A stretch of DNA of 64,000 nt from Breznakia pachnodae (GCF_030814225.1 NZ_JAUSUR010000001.1:372001-436000), one strand, 5' to 3'. Counted from the first letter of the stretch, positions 46,132 to 55,481 are shown. Numbers and translations: made by a program. Notes: generated from the sequence alone by a model not told the origin.

Positions 46132-46777
46132 AAAACGATTATTTGTTCTTGTTCTCCCTTTTGCCATCTTATTTTCATTATTGACATATGAAGTTACTGC
46201 AAGTTCCTCTTCGAAAGATAATGTTAATCTAATGATAGTAGCTCATCCAGACGATGAAAGTATCTTTGCAGGCAATGAAATTCTAAATAACTCTTATCAT
46301 ATTGTATGTATTACCAATGGTAATAATGAAGTTAGAAAACAAGAATTTGAGAAAATGCTGGAAGTAACTGGTAATACAGGGGTTATGCTGTCTTATCCAG
46401 ATAAAACGAATGGTGAACGTGATGATTGGTCAAGTGTAGGAAGTGATATTGAGGAAGAACTAAATAATATTATTGCCAGTAGAGAATGGGGAAAAATTGT
46501 TACTCATAATCCTAAAGGTGAATATGGGCATATCCAACATAAAAAAACCAATGAAATTGTAACGAAACTAGTAACACAACAAAACAAAGATGACCAACTT
46601 TATTACTTTGGAGATTACTTCAAAGCTAAAAATGAAGCAGGTCATACTAAAACACTAAATAAAGAGCAATCGAAAGAAAAAGTAAAATTGCTTACTGTAT
46701 ATTCTTCACAACTGAAGACAGTTAATAAACTGCATCATATTCTAGATTATGAAGAATTGGTACCATACCAAAAATAA
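46124..46777 (+). CDS. Exported PIG-L family deacetylase
   Basis: 217 aa with an N-terminal signal/anchor (about 4-26) and a PIG-L fold. It carries the zinc motif AHPDDE at 40-45 and the distal HxxH (GEYGHIQH, His136/His139). PIG-L/LmbE enzymes remove N-acetyl from GlcNAc-type substrates. Because it is exported and overlaps the glycosyltransferase gene by 8 bp, it may deacetylate GlcNAc after it is placed on a surface polymer, leaving a positively charged glucosamine. Confidence 0.85.
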   Translation: MSKKRLFVLVLPFAILFSLLTYEVTASSSSKDNVNLMIVAHPDDESIFAGNEILNNSYHIVCITNGNNEVRKQEFEKMLEVTGNTGVMLSYPDKTNGERDDWSSVGSDIEEELNNIIASREWGKIVTHNPKGEYGHIQHKKTNEIVTKLVTQQNKDDQLYYFGDYFKAKNEAGHTKTLNKEQSKEKVKLLTVYSSQLKTVNKLHHILDYEELVPYQK

Positions 46778-46801
46778 GGAACTGACCTGAATCAGTTCCT
46801 T
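46776..46801. terminator. Bidirectional terminator
   Basis: A 10-bp stem AAGGAACTGA / TCAGTTCCTT with a 6-nt loop and T-rich flank. It separates the PIG-L gene from the converging hydrolase gene. Confidence 0.85.
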
Positions 46802-46805
46802 TTCC

Positions 46806-48062
46806 TTATCGCTTATTTATTTCATCAATTTTCTTATTGATATAATGAATTAATTTTTCACTTTCACCTTTTTCATAATAACTCATATGTGATTCATAAT
46901 ATCCATGTTCATATGCATCTTCATCTGCAAAATATGCATGATAACCATTTGCATAATTAACAACAATACAGTTCTCACATTCAATTTGTTCCTCCAAAGT
47001 AGAAAACAATTCTGCTGGAATACAAATAACCATAAATTTATTCAATTTAATAATTGATAAGTGAACCTCATGAGTAAGTGATCCATCATCATGTTCAACT
47101 AACAGATAATTTGCTTTAGCGCCTTCATAGAGCGATTCTAACAGGCGTATCGCCTGTGGTTCCAACCCACTTTCAATTCCCTTCTCTAAAGCCACCTTCG
47201 CCTCATCTAAGAGTTTCTCAGCTTCTTCAAGTGTTCCCAACTTCTTCTTTTTCATATCATAAGAATAATGCGAAGCATGATACTTATTAATATCAAATGG
47301 TTTAGCATTTTGCAATGAAACGCAAATCTTTTCAACTAGAATAGATGCTAAACGAACAACCTCATCTTTTGATGCACTCTCTCTTGTAAATCTTGTACTG
47401 ATATTTCCACAAGATCCATTTAAGAACATTACATTCTGATAATCCTGAGTTAGTTGATTTTCTACTTCGCCAACAAAGTCAGATGAGATATCCACATTAT
47501 CATCATGCAGAATCGTTGGATGACATGCAAAATGATACAACAGTATATCTTCTCGTTTATTTCTTGAACACAAGATAGTAGTTAATTTATTAGGTACTTT
47601 CACATCTTCACTGTGACGACTTGCTGCAACACCCTCTACATCACATTGTCCAACTCTTACTTCAAACTTCGATAAATCTATCGTTGCTTCTTTTACGGCA
47701 TGCATACAACGCATTACCACATGTCGTAAGTATTCTCTATTATAATCTCCAAACACTTCTTTAAACGCCCCACTCTCACAAGTTCCTTGTGGACCTGAAT
47801 GGGTATGTGTAGCAAATACTTCCACATCATGAAAACGGAAATGACGAACATCTAATTCGTCCTTCAACATCACCATAAAATTATGATCAATGGCAATCAG
47901 ATCCAGAGATAACCATAAATATGATTTCCCCCAGTTCTTCATAACCAATGCTCTTGCATACAAAGGAGAATGTACCCCCTCTGAGATTCGAGGTTTTAAA
48001 TAACCCGCTAAAGGCACACCAACATCTGGTGTGATTTCTACTTTTGAAAATCCTACCTTCAT
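46806..48062 (-). CDS. Neutral/alkaline ceramidase-like hydrolase
   Basis: 418 aa without a signal peptide. The N-terminal half matches the neutral ceramidase family fold: GFSKVEITPDVGVPLAGY start, THTHSGPQG zinc ligands, FACHPTILHDDN and NGSCGNIST, the segment holding the catalytic Ser in ceramidases. It is much shorter than secreted ceramidases (about 650-700 aa) and appears cytoplasmic. True substrate is uncertain; members of this group are often annotated only as ceramidase-domain proteins. Confidence 0.75.
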   Translation of the reverse strand: MKVGFSKVEITPDVGVPLAGYLKPRISEGVHSPLYARALVMKNWGKSYLWLSLDLIAIDHNFMVMLKDELDVRHFRFHDVEVFATHTHSGPQGTCESGAFKEVFGDYNREYLRHVVMRCMHAVKEATIDLSKFEVRVGQCDVEGVAASRHSEDVKVPNKLTTILCSRNKREDILLYHFACHPTILHDDNVDISSDFVGEVENQLTQDYQNVMFLNGSCGNISTRFTRESASKDEVVRLASILVEKICVSLQNAKPFDINKYHASHYSYDMKKKKLGTLEEAEKLLDEAKVALEKGIESGLEPQAIRLLESLYEGAKANYLLVEHDDGSLTHEVHLSIIKLNKFMVICIPAELFSTLEEQIECENCIVVNYANGYHAYFADEDAYEHGYYESHMSYYEKGESEKLIHYINKKIDEINKR

Positions 48063-48125
48063 TCTTTCACCTTCCTAACTCATTGCAAATAATTCTGTAG
48101 TTTTCAAATTCATTTATACTAATCT

Positions 48126-48539
48126 TTATATTTCTACTTTTGCTTTTAAAAGTAAAAGCACATCTTTCAGATTACTATCTGCCTGTAAAGAAATGCTTAT
48201 CCCTCTACCTTCCATATATTTGCGTGCTTCACGCAATTCCTTTTTTAAATTATCTGCAAGTTCACTTGCTTCAAGTGCTTCTACTGCGCGATCACCAAAA
48301 ACAAATGATACTTCAAAATAATTCTCTCTAGGAAGAATATAAAATAAAGTTCGTTTCTTCTGCTTTACTAACTGTGTCCATCCTGATTTCTTTGAATACA
48401 TTTTCCATTCATAGGTAATATCACCATATTCATCACTACGTTCTTTTAATGATGTTAATACACGATAACTTCCACCCAAGGTATTCTTCAACATCTCCTC
48501 TGTTGGCATCACTGCCTTGTCTACAAATACTGGTTCCAT
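48126..48539 (-). CDS. DUF3788 family protein
   Basis: A 137-aa soluble protein. It has the family pattern of an N-terminal LGGSYRVLTSL, then EWKMYSKKSGWTQLVKQKKRTLFYILPRENYFEVSFVFGD, ending in a region predicted to be helical (KKELREARKYMEGRGISI). Function unknown in the family; structures suggest a YdhG/DUF1801-like sheet. It is a single gene with an AAAGGAGAAAAA ribosome site. Confidence 0.75.
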   Translation of the reverse strand: MEPVFVDKAVMPTEEMLKNTLGGSYRVLTSLKERSDEYGDITYEWKMYSKKSGWTQLVKQKKRTLFYILPRENYFEVSFVFGDRAVEALEASELADNLKKELREARKYMEGRGISISLQADSNLKDVLLLLKAKVEI

Positions 48540-48626
48540 CTTTTTCTCCTTTACCTAGTTGTTATTTCACCAATTATATCACTACTATTAGTTTATATTA
48601 TGTGATTACTAATAAATTATAAATAA

Positions 48627-48654
48627 ATCAGTGATACTTGATACGTTCACTGAT
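48627..48654 (-). terminator. Terminator after the BceS-like gene
   Basis: An 8-bp stem ATCAGTGA / TCACTGAT with a 12-nt loop, starting next to the stop codon. The T-run is broken, so it is moderate. Confidence 0.55.
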
Positions 48655-48655
48655 A

Positions 48656-49672
48656 TTACTTACCTTTTAATTGAATCATACTGCTTAATGGAAAAATCAG
48701 TTTCACTGTTGTCCCTTCGTTTTGGGTTGAATCCAGTTCAAGACCTACATATAACTTCTCACAAAGCCGTTTACACAGATACAATCCCATTCCTGTAGAT
48801 TTAGAATATTGACGCCCATTATCTCCAGTAAACCCACGTTCAAACACCCGTTTCACATCCTTATTGGTAATACCGATTCCATTATCTTTTATATATAGAA
48901 TCGTATTTTCTTTCTCTACTGTCGCAGAAAGTTGAATTATTCCATTTTCATTTACATACTTCAAAGCATTATCAATTAATTGATTAATAATAAAAATCAT
49001 CCATTTTTCATCCGTATATACAAGCGTATCTAAATTATTTAGTTCTACTTTTATTTTCTTATAAATAAAGGTTTCCTTATGTTTACGAATAATTGGATTC
49101 ACAATATCTGTAAGTTTGTATTCTTTTAATACATAATCTTTTTCCACACTTGTACTTCGAGCATAAAACAATGCCTGTTCCACAAACCCATCAATTCGTT
49201 CCAACTCTTTTTCTATCTTAATCATTTCTGAGCTTTTATTATTTTCACTAATCAGCTTCGCTGCTGCAAGTGGCGTCTTTACTTCATGAACCCATAGTTC
49301 AATATATTCTTTATATTCTTTTTCACGGATTGCATATTCATTGATACTATCATGGATATTCTTATCCAAATCCTGTAAGATATCATATAAAATTTTTCCT
49401 TCCAGAAAATCAGGTTCCTTCACCATTTCATGGACAAGATATTTTTTATCTAATTTATCAAAGGTTTCTGTTAATCGTTTATAAAACGATGCTTTCATAT
49501 AATAGTCAATAAATAATATACATCCGATCAGTACCCAAAGTAAGATAGTAAAAAATAAAATAGTATCAATATTATTACCTGAAGCCACAAAAAAAGTTAC
49601 TTCAATTAACGTCACAATGAGAGCTAAAGCGATTACATAAAATTTTGATGATAAATATTTAGAGAGTTTCAT
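48656..49672 (-). CDS. BceS-like intramembrane-sensing histidine kinase
   Basis: 338 aa from the ATG at 49670-49672. Two TM helices (about 9-29 and 35-55) are separated by a very short outer loop. The H-box is YIELWVHEVKTPLAAAK, with the WVHEVKTP wording specific to BceS/VraG-linked kinases. LIDNALKY and GMGLYLCKRL follow. Such kinases sense through a BceAB-type ABC transporter and respond to peptide antibiotics, but none is encoded nearby. It overlaps the regulator gene by 14 bp. Confidence 0.88.
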   Translation of the reverse strand: MKLSKYLSSKFYVIALALIVTLIEVTFFVASGNNIDTILFFTILLWVLIGCILFIDYYMKASFYKRLTETFDKLDKKYLVHEMVKEPDFLEGKILYDILQDLDKNIHDSINEYAIREKEYKEYIELWVHEVKTPLAAAKLISENNKSSEMIKIEKELERIDGFVEQALFYARSTSVEKDYVLKEYKLTDIVNPIIRKHKETFIYKKIKVELNNLDTLVYTDEKWMIFIINQLIDNALKYVNENGIIQLSATVEKENTILYIKDNGIGITNKDVKRVFERGFTGDNGRQYSKSTGMGLYLCKRLCEKLYVGLELDSTQNEGTTVKLIFPLSSMIQLKGK

Positions 49673-50336
49673 AGACAATATACCCCAATCCACGTTTGGT
49701 TTGGATTAATTCATCCAATCCGATTCCCTCTAATTTTTTACGTAATCGATTAATATTTACGGTTAATGTATTATCATCCACAAACAGATCTCCATCCCAC
49801 ATATCACTCATAATTTCATCACGACTGACAATTTCATTCTTACGTTTAATCAAACAATGAAGAATCCGAAATTCATTCTTAGTGAGTTCAATTGTTTGCT
49901 GTTGATACTGAAATGTATTCTTACTAATATCTAGTACACATTCACCCAAATACAAGATATTAGATGTCTGATTTTTATACACACGCATAATCAAGCGCTC
50001 AATTCTAGCTAACAGAATCTGTAAGTTATAAGGTTTACTTACAAAATCATCCGCACCTAAGTTCATACTCATCAGTTCATCAATTTCACTTGTTTTACTG
50101 GTTACAATCATAATTGGCACTTCCGATACTTTTCTAATTTCTCTGCAGATGTAATAACCATCAAATACTGGCAAGTTTAAATCCAATAAAATCAGATGTG
50201 GATTCGCATTTAAAACACTAGCAACAATATCCTCAAAGTTATCAAACAGCAATGCTTCATAACCATTCTTGTTTAAGAATTGTGCCAGTTCATTTCTAAT
50301 ATTTAAATCATCCTCAATAATTGCAATTTTATACAT
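49659..50336 (-). CDS. BceR-like response regulator
   Basis: 225 aa. The receiver domain has LILLDLNLPVFDGYYICREIRK around the acceptor Asp and DDFVSKPYN at the Lys. The winged helix has the BceR-type end RLRKKLEGIGLDELIQTKRGLGYIV. It pairs with the kinase immediately downstream. The target is presumably an ABC peptide-resistance transporter elsewhere. Confidence 0.9.
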   Translation of the reverse strand: MYKIAIIEDDLNIRNELAQFLNKNGYEALLFDNFEDIVASVLNANPHLILLDLNLPVFDGYYICREIRKVSEVPIMIVTSKTSEIDELMSMNLGADDFVSKPYNLQILLARIERLIMRVYKNQTSNILYLGECVLDISKNTFQYQQQTIELTKNEFRILHCLIKRKNEIVSRDEIMSDMWDGDLFVDDNTLTVNINRLRKKLEGIGLDELIQTKRGLGYIVYETL

Positions 50337-50362
50337 AAGTACATTATATAAGATTATAGCAA

Positions 50363-50394
50363 TAAAAAAAAGAGTTGGTATTTTCTACCAACTC
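50363..50394 (-). terminator. Terminator of the pfl operon
   Basis: On the minus strand GAGTTGGTA-GAAAA-TACCAACTC is followed by eight or more Ts, right after the stop of the glycyl-radical gene. Confidence 0.92.
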
Positions 50395-50400
50395 CTCATC

Positions 50401-50640
50401 TTACATTCCATCGTGCATTGTACGATGAATTACATCATCCTGTTGTTCTTTAGATAGCTTGTTGAAATTAACAGCATATCCAGATACACGAATTGTTAAT
50501 TGTGGATATTTTTCCGGATGTTTTTGTGCATCCAATAATGTTTCACGGTTAAATACGTTAACATTTAAATGGTGACCACCACTTGTTGTATATCCATCAA
50601 TCATTGTAACTAAGTTATCTACTCTATCTTTCATGTTCAT
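50401..50640 (-). CDS. Detached glycyl-radical domain of pyruvate formate-lyase (GrcA/YfiD-like)
   Basis: 77-79 aa, equal to the C-terminal end of a normal [25 protein letters not shown] is followed by RVSGYAVNF, where the Gly carries the radical. It lies in the same frame as the upstream PFL core gene, separated by one TAA and three codons that contain a GCGGAGG ribosome site. The best spacing is to the second ATG (50632-50634). It must assemble with the 668-aa core to give active enzyme; as a free domain it could also be exchanged after oxygen damage, as GrcA is in enterobacteria. Confidence 0.92.
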   Translation of the reverse strand: MNMKDRVDNLVTMIDGYTTSGGHHLNVNVFNRETLLDAQKHPEKYPQLTIRVSGYAVNFNKLSKEQQDDVIHRTMHDGM

Positions 50641-50649
50641 TACCTCCGC

Positions 50650-52656
50650 TTACTCGTCGTCTTTTCCTAATGCTTCAGGAATAATTGAGAACGTATTAGA
50701 GATACCATCTCTAGAGTATTCATATGGTAACTTCGCTACTGATTCCAGTGATGCTACCGCACCAGATGAATCTCTACCATGCATTGGGTTTGCCCCAGGT
50801 GCAAATGGTTCTCCAGCTTTTCTTCCATCAGGTGTATTTCCTGTTTTCTTACCATATACAACATTTGAAGTAATTGTAAGAATACTCATTGAAGGAACTC
50901 CACCACGGTAAGTTCTATGTTCTTTAATCATATTCATAAATGTTTTTACAAGACTTGCTGCAATATCATCTACACGGTCGTCATTGTTTCCGTATTTAGG
51001 AAAATCACCTTCGATTTCATAGTCTACTACAATTCCATCTTCATCACGAATTGCTTTTACTTTCGCATATTTAATTGCAGAAAGAGAATCTGCAACTACT
51101 GAAAGTCCAGCAATACCTGTAGCAAAGAAACGTCTTACATCTTGATCATGTAGTGCCATTTCTAGTGCTTCATATGAATATTTATCATGCATGTAGTGGA
51201 TAACATTTAGTGTATTTACATACAGTTCTGCTAACCAGCTCATCATCTGATGATATTTACTCATTACTTCATCATAGTCTAAGTACTCAGAAGTAATCGG
51301 TTCCATTCTTGGTGATACCTGAACTTTTTTCTTTTCGTCCACTCCACCATTGATTGCATATAATAAACATTTTGCCAAGTTTGCACGTGCCCCAAAGAAC
51401 TGCATATCTTTACCAACTTTCATACAAGATACACAACATGCAATACAGTAGTCATCTCCCATTTCAATGCGCATTAGATCATCATTTTCATATTGAATTG
51501 AACTTGTTTCAATTGAGATCTTTGCACAGAAACGTTTGAACTCGTTTGGCAGACGAGTTGACCATAATACTGTCAGGTTTGGCTCTGGTGCTGGTCCTAA
51601 GTTCACTAATGTATGTAATACACGAAATGAGTTCTTAGTAACTAATGTTCTACCATCTAGTCCCATACCACCAATTGATTCAGTTACCCAAGTTGGGTCT
51701 CCTGAGAATAACTCGTTGTAATCAGGTGTTCTCATGAATTTTACTAAACGTAATTTCATAATAAAGTGATCCATCATCTCCTGTGCTTGAGATTCATCAA
51801 TAACTCCATTATCAATATCACGTTGAATATAAATATCCAAGAACGTTGATGTACGTCCAAGTGACATAGCAGCTCCATTTTGATCTTTTACTGCTGCTAA
51901 ATATCCAAAGTATACTGCTTGAATGGCTTCCTGTGCTGTTGTAGCCGGTTCAGAAATGTCGCAATCATAGATCATTGCCATTTCTTTCAAAGCAGTAAGT
52001 GCTCTAATTTGTTCGGAAACTTCTTCACGTTCACGGATTCTTTCTTCTGTCATTGAACCCAATAAAACGCTGTTTAATAAATCTTGTTTATCTTTAATAA
52101 GATAATTTACACCATATAGTGCAACACGACGATAATCCCCAACGATTCTTCCTCGTCCATACGCATCTGGTAATCCTGTGATGATACCACATGTACGTGC
52201 ACGTCTCATTTCTGGTGTATAAGCATCAAAAACCCCCTGGTTGTGTGTTTTACGATATTTCGTAAATACTTCAACTACTTCTGGATCAATTTCAAATCCA
52301 TAAGCTTTCAATGCTGATTCGCTCATACGAATTCCACCAAACGGTTGCAAAGAACGTTTGAATGGTTTATCCGTTTGGAAACCAACAATTGTTTCTAAGT
52401 TTTTGTCTAAATACCCTGCGCCATGAGAAGTTAATGATGATACAACTTTTGTATCGGCATCAAGTACCCCACCAGCGTCTCTTTCTTGTTGATTCAAATC
52501 CAGAACTTGGTCCCATAATTTCTTAGTTGCTTCTGTTGGTGCCGCTAAAAAACTGTCATCACCTTCATAAGGTTCATAGTTCTTTTGGATGAAATCACGA
52601 ACATCGATTTCTTTACTCCATTTTCCAGACTTAAATCCGTCCCAGCCTTTATACAT
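50650..52656 (-). CDS. pflB: Pyruvate formate-lyase core lacking the glycyl-radical domain
   Basis: 668 aa compared with about 745-760 in usual PFL. The catalytic Cys pair is present (IACCVS, residues 407-408), with FGARANLAK and the N-terminal WDGFKSGKW start. The protein stops after [12 protein letters not shown], exactly where intact PFL continues into the glycyl-radical domain; that domain is the next gene in frame. It converts pyruvate and CoA to acetyl-CoA and formate under anaerobiosis. The activase gene lies just upstream on the same strand. Confidence 0.93.
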   Translation of the reverse strand: MYKGWDGFKSGKWSKEIDVRDFIQKNYEPYEGDDSFLAAPTEATKKLWDQVLDLNQQERDAGGVLDADTKVVSSLTSHGAGYLDKNLETIVGFQTDKPFKRSLQPFGGIRMSESALKAYGFEIDPEVVEVFTKYRKTHNQGVFDAYTPEMRRARTCGIITGLPDAYGRGRIVGDYRRVALYGVNYLIKDKQDLLNSVLLGSMTEERIREREEVSEQIRALTALKEMAMIYDCDISEPATTAQEAIQAVYFGYLAAVKDQNGAAMSLGRTSTFLDIYIQRDIDNGVIDESQAQEMMDHFIMKLRLVKFMRTPDYNELFSGDPTWVTESIGGMGLDGRTLVTKNSFRVLHTLVNLGPAPEPNLTVLWSTRLPNEFKRFCAKISIETSSIQYENDDLMRIEMGDDYCIACCVSCMKVGKDMQFFGARANLAKCLLYAINGGVDEKKKVQVSPRMEPITSEYLDYDEVMSKYHQMMSWLAELYVNTLNVIHYMHDKYSYEALEMALHDQDVRRFFATGIAGLSVVADSLSAIKYAKVKAIRDEDGIVVDYEIEGDFPKYGNNDDRVDDIAASLVKTFMNMIKEHRTYRGGVPSMSILTITSNVVYGKKTGNTPDGRKAGEPFAPGANPMHGRDSSGAVASLESVAKLPYEYSRDGISNTFSIIPEALGKDDE

Positions 52657-52762
52657 TACATTACCTCTTTTCTTAAGTTGCTAATTTAGCAATTCGTTTG
52701 ACTCACGAAAACGAATGTATTGACTCACGCATGAATTATAACACAATACGCATTTCTTGTCA

Positions 52763-53101
52763 TCAATTTGCGTAGTCTTTTTGCTCAACAAATTCTTTCA
52801 TTTTGCAATCGATATAAATCTCTAAAATTTCTTCTGGCTGATAGCCTTTTACTTTAGAAACTAGCTCTCCTTTATGAAGAAACAAGACCGTAGGGACAAC
52901 CTCCACTTCATAGTATTCATTGATCTGATAATTGCTTTGATTGATATCTACTATATAAGTACTAAGATTATTAAATTTATCTGCCATACTGTTTACGATA
53001 GGGGCCATCACTGAGCAGTTTGCACAGCCATCACCAGTAATCAAAACCAGACAGAAGTCTTCCTTTCCTAGTACATTTTTAAAATTCTCGTTTGTTAACA
53101 T
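52763..53101 (-). CDS. Thioredoxin-like protein
   Basis: 112 aa with a thioredoxin fold. The redox motif is CANC (in TGDGCANCSVMAPIV) instead of CGPC, and the cis-Pro segment reads VEVVPTVLFL. It starts overlapping the last base of the pflA stop and lies between the activase and PFL. It may protect or reduce the radical enzyme pair, which is inference from position. Confidence 0.85.
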   Translation of the reverse strand: MLTNENFKNVLGKEDFCLVLITGDGCANCSVMAPIVNSMADKFNNLSTYIVDINQSNYQINEYYEVEVVPTVLFLHKGELVSKVKGYQPEEILEIYIDCKMKEFVEQKDYAN

Positions 53102-53823
53102 TACTTTACTCCTAAGATTTCTTTCGTCTTCTTTACTGCATCTTTGCTTGGTGGATTTACACCTTCCAAAGGATACTCCATATCCATTGCTTCATACTTT
53201 ACCTTTCCCATCGTATGGTAAGGCAGAACTTCGACTTTTTCTATATTCTCAAACTGATTTAAGAACTCATGTAAATGTATGATGTCCTGTTCATCATCAC
53301 TATACCCTGGTACTAATACATAACGAATCCAAACTGGTTTTTTATGTTCATTTAAGAACGATAAAAAAGCCTTTGGCTTCGTATTACTTTGTCCAGTTAA
53401 TATCTGGTGTTTCTTGTCATCAATCTGCTTGATATCAAGTAGAAATAAATCGGTGTATTCCAATAAGGTTAGAAATTTCTCTAGTACTTCAGGATTGTCT
53501 TCCTGAAATGTAATTCCTGAAGTATCAATACAAGTATGTAAACCTGCTTTTTTTAACTTCTTAAACAGTTCAATCACGAAATCAATTTGTAATAGTGGCT
53601 CTCCACCACTAATCGTGACTCCTCCATCCTTGATATAATTATAGTATTTCTGGATTTGCTGGAACACTTCTTCTGCACTGTAGTCTTTTCCACCATTCAT
53701 TTTCCATGTATCTGGATTATGACAGTACAAACAGCGAAGTGGACACCCCTGTAGGAAAACGATAAATCGCACTCCTGGTCCATCAACGGTTCCAAAGCTT
53801 TCAAAAGAATGAATTTTTGCCAA
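53101..53823 (-). CDS. pflA: Pyruvate formate-lyase activating enzyme (radical SAM)
   Basis: About 240 aa. The radical SAM cluster is CPLRCLYC (CX3CX2C) after SFGTVDGPGVRF. GGVTISGGEPLLQ and RYVLVPGYSDD are the SAM/PFL-AE blocks. It installs the glycyl radical on PFL. I favour the TTG at 53821-53823, which has GAGG at 8-nt spacing; the ATG at 53827-53829 sits too close to the same ribosome site. Confidence 0.93.
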   Translation of the reverse strand: MAKIHSFESFGTVDGPGVRFIVFLQGCPLRCLYCHNPDTWKMNGGKDYSAEEVFQQIQKYYNYIKDGGVTISGGEPLLQIDFVIELFKKLKKAGLHTCIDTSGITFQEDNPEVLEKFLTLLEYTDLFLLDIKQIDDKKHQILTGQSNTKPKAFLSFLNEHKKPVWIRYVLVPGYSDDEQDIIHLHEFLNQFENIEKVEVLPYHTMGKVKYEAMDMEYPLEGVNPPSKDAVKKTKEILGVK

Positions 53824-53889
53824 TTTCATCACCTCGTTTGTATTATATCACAGCTTTGAAAATTCCTTGGAGAAAATGACCTCTGATAT

Positions 53890-53918
53890 TTGTATTTTTA
53901 GGTTTTATCTTTTATACT
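53890..53918 (+). promoter_or_regulatory. pyrR promoter giving a probable leaderless mRNA
   Basis: TTGTAT, a 17-bp spacer and TATACT, ending 6 bp before the pyrR ATG. No Shine-Dalgarno sequence lies upstream of the ATG, so transcription would begin at or next to the start codon. Confidence 0.6.
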
Positions 53919-53924
53919 TATACT

Positions 53925-54434
53925 ATGATAAAACAGATTATTGATGAAAATGGAATGCGAAGATCCCTTATTCGTATTACCCATGAAATCCTTGAACATA
54001 ACAAAGGAACACAGGATATTGTTTTGGTAGGTATTGAAACCCGTGGTATCTATCTGGCAAAACGACTTCAAGAAACCATTCAGCAGGTAGAAGGTACTCA
54101 AGTTGAGTGTTTTTCTTTGAATGTATATCCCTGGCGTGATGATATTATCAGAAAAGAACAACCTACTCAACAGTTGGACATCAAAGATAAGAAAGTAATT
54201 CTTGTGGATGATGTACTATTCAAAGGTAGAACGGTACGTGCTGCGATGGATGCAATTATGCATTTTGGTCGAGCAAAAGAAATACAGTTAGCGGTTCTTG
54301 TAGATCGTGGACATCGTGAACTCCCGATTCGCGCTGATTATGTTGGAAAGAATATTCCTAGTTCACTGGAAGAAAACATTAAAGTAAAAGTTCATGAAAT
54401 TGATGGAGAAGATGGTATTTATATCATCAAGTAA
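53925..54434 (+). CDS. pyrR: PyrR: pyr mRNA-binding attenuation protein / uracil phosphoribosyltransferase
   Basis: 169 aa, co-linear with Bacillus PyrR. RRSLIRITHEILEHNKG, LVGIETRGIYLAKRL, the PRPP loop VILVDDVLFKGRTVRA and the closing VLVDRGHRELPIRADYVGKNIPSS are all present. It binds UMP/UTP and pyr leader RNA, and has UPRT activity. No pyr biosynthetic genes are adjacent. The start has no ribosome site and seems to be leaderless. Confidence 0.95.
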   Translation: MIKQIIDENGMRRSLIRITHEILEHNKGTQDIVLVGIETRGIYLAKRLQETIQQVEGTQVECFSLNVYPWRDDIIRKEQPTQQLDIKDKKVILVDDVLFKGRTVRAAMDAIMHFGRAKEIQLAVLVDRGHRELPIRADYVGKNIPSSLEENIKVKVHEIDGEDGIYIIK

Positions 54435-54443
54435 AGGAGACTT

Positions 54444-55475
54444 ATGAAATTCAATAAAGATTATGTATTAGATATTGCGAAGAATTTATTATCAATTGAT
54501 TCACCTACTGGTTACACCAAAGGTGCAACTGAATTCTTAGAAAAAGAATTATCATCATTAGGTTATGAATCTTTTAGAAATGAAAAAGGCAACTTAATGG
54601 TTAGCGTAGAAGGTAAAAATAATGAAAGACACCGTGCTGTATTGGCACATGTGGATACTTTAGGCTTAATGGTTCGTTCAATCAATAGTGATGGAACATT
54701 GGCTCTAACCAACTTAGGTGGACCTATCATTCCTACTTTAGATGCTGAATATTGCCGCATTATTACCCGTGATAAAAAAGTGTATACAGGAACTATCCTA
54801 GCAGATGTTCCTGCAGTTCATGTATATCCGGATGCATCTACCAAAGAACGTAAAATTGAAAATATGATTGTTCGTATTGATGAAGTTGTGAAGACGAAGG
54901 AAGATGTTGAAAAGTTAGGTATTCAGAATGGTGATATTGTAGCAATTGACCCAAAAGTTCAAATCACTGAGAGTGGATTTGTGAAATCACGTTTCTTAGA
55001 TGATAAGATTAGTGTTTCATTATTAATGGGAGTACTAGAATCTATTAAAACTAACAAACTGACAATTGAAGATAAAACAACATTTATTTTCTCTACTTAT
55101 GAAGAAGTAGGTCATGGTGCTGCTTCAATCCCAAATGATATCAATGAAGCCTTAGCAGTCGATATGGGGTGTATAGGACTCGATTTGGCTTGTACTGAGT
55201 ATGATGTATCAATTTGTGCAAAAGACTCGTCAGGGCCTTACGATTACGATATGACAACGAACTTGATTAACTTATCAAAAGATAACAAGTTAAGTTATGC
55301 AGTTGATATCTATCCTTACTACGGTAGCGATGTAAGTGCTGCTCTTCGTGGTGGTAACAATATCAAAGGTGCATTAATTGGTCCAGGTGTTCATGCAAGT
55401 CATGGAATGGAAAGAACCCATTATCAAGCAATTGAAAATGCAATGAAGTTAGTAATGCTTTACTTACAAAAATAA
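54444..55475 (+). CDS. M42-family metallopeptidase (glutamyl aminopeptidase / cellulase M-like)
   Basis: 343 aa with M42 features. The metal ligands are in VLAHVDTLG, FLDDKIS (bridging Asp), STYEEVGHGA (catalytic Glu/Glu), AVDMG and the C-terminal GVHASHGMERTHY. It removes N-terminal residues from peptides in the cytoplasm. It starts 9 bp after pyrR with an AAAGGAG site, so the two are likely co-transcribed. Confidence 0.92.
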   Translation: MKFNKDYVLDIAKNLLSIDSPTGYTKGATEFLEKELSSLGYESFRNEKGNLMVSVEGKNNERHRAVLAHVDTLGLMVRSINSDGTLALTNLGGPIIPTLDAEYCRIITRDKKVYTGTILADVPAVHVYPDASTKERKIENMIVRIDEVVKTKEDVEKLGIQNGDIVAIDPKVQITESGFVKSRFLDDKISVSLLMGVLESIKTNKLTIEDKTTFIFSTYEEVGHGAASIPNDINEALAVDMGCIGLDLACTEYDVSICAKDSSGPYDYDMTTNLINLSKDNKLSYAVDIYPYYGSDVSAALRGGNNIKGALIGPGVHASHGMERTHYQAIENAMKLVMLYLQK

Positions 55476-55481
55476 ACAAGA

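Noticed and set aside
48656..50336. Adjacent BceAB-type ABC transporter expected with the BceRS-like pair
   Set aside because: Neighbouring genes are DUF3788 and the pfl operon; no ABC transporter is encoded on either side in this window.
50641..50652. TAA between the PFL core and glycyl-radical domain as a sequencing error or pseudogene
   Set aside because: The stop is followed by a GCGGAGG ribosome site and an ATG at proper spacing, and both parts are otherwise intact. A functional split gene is more likely.
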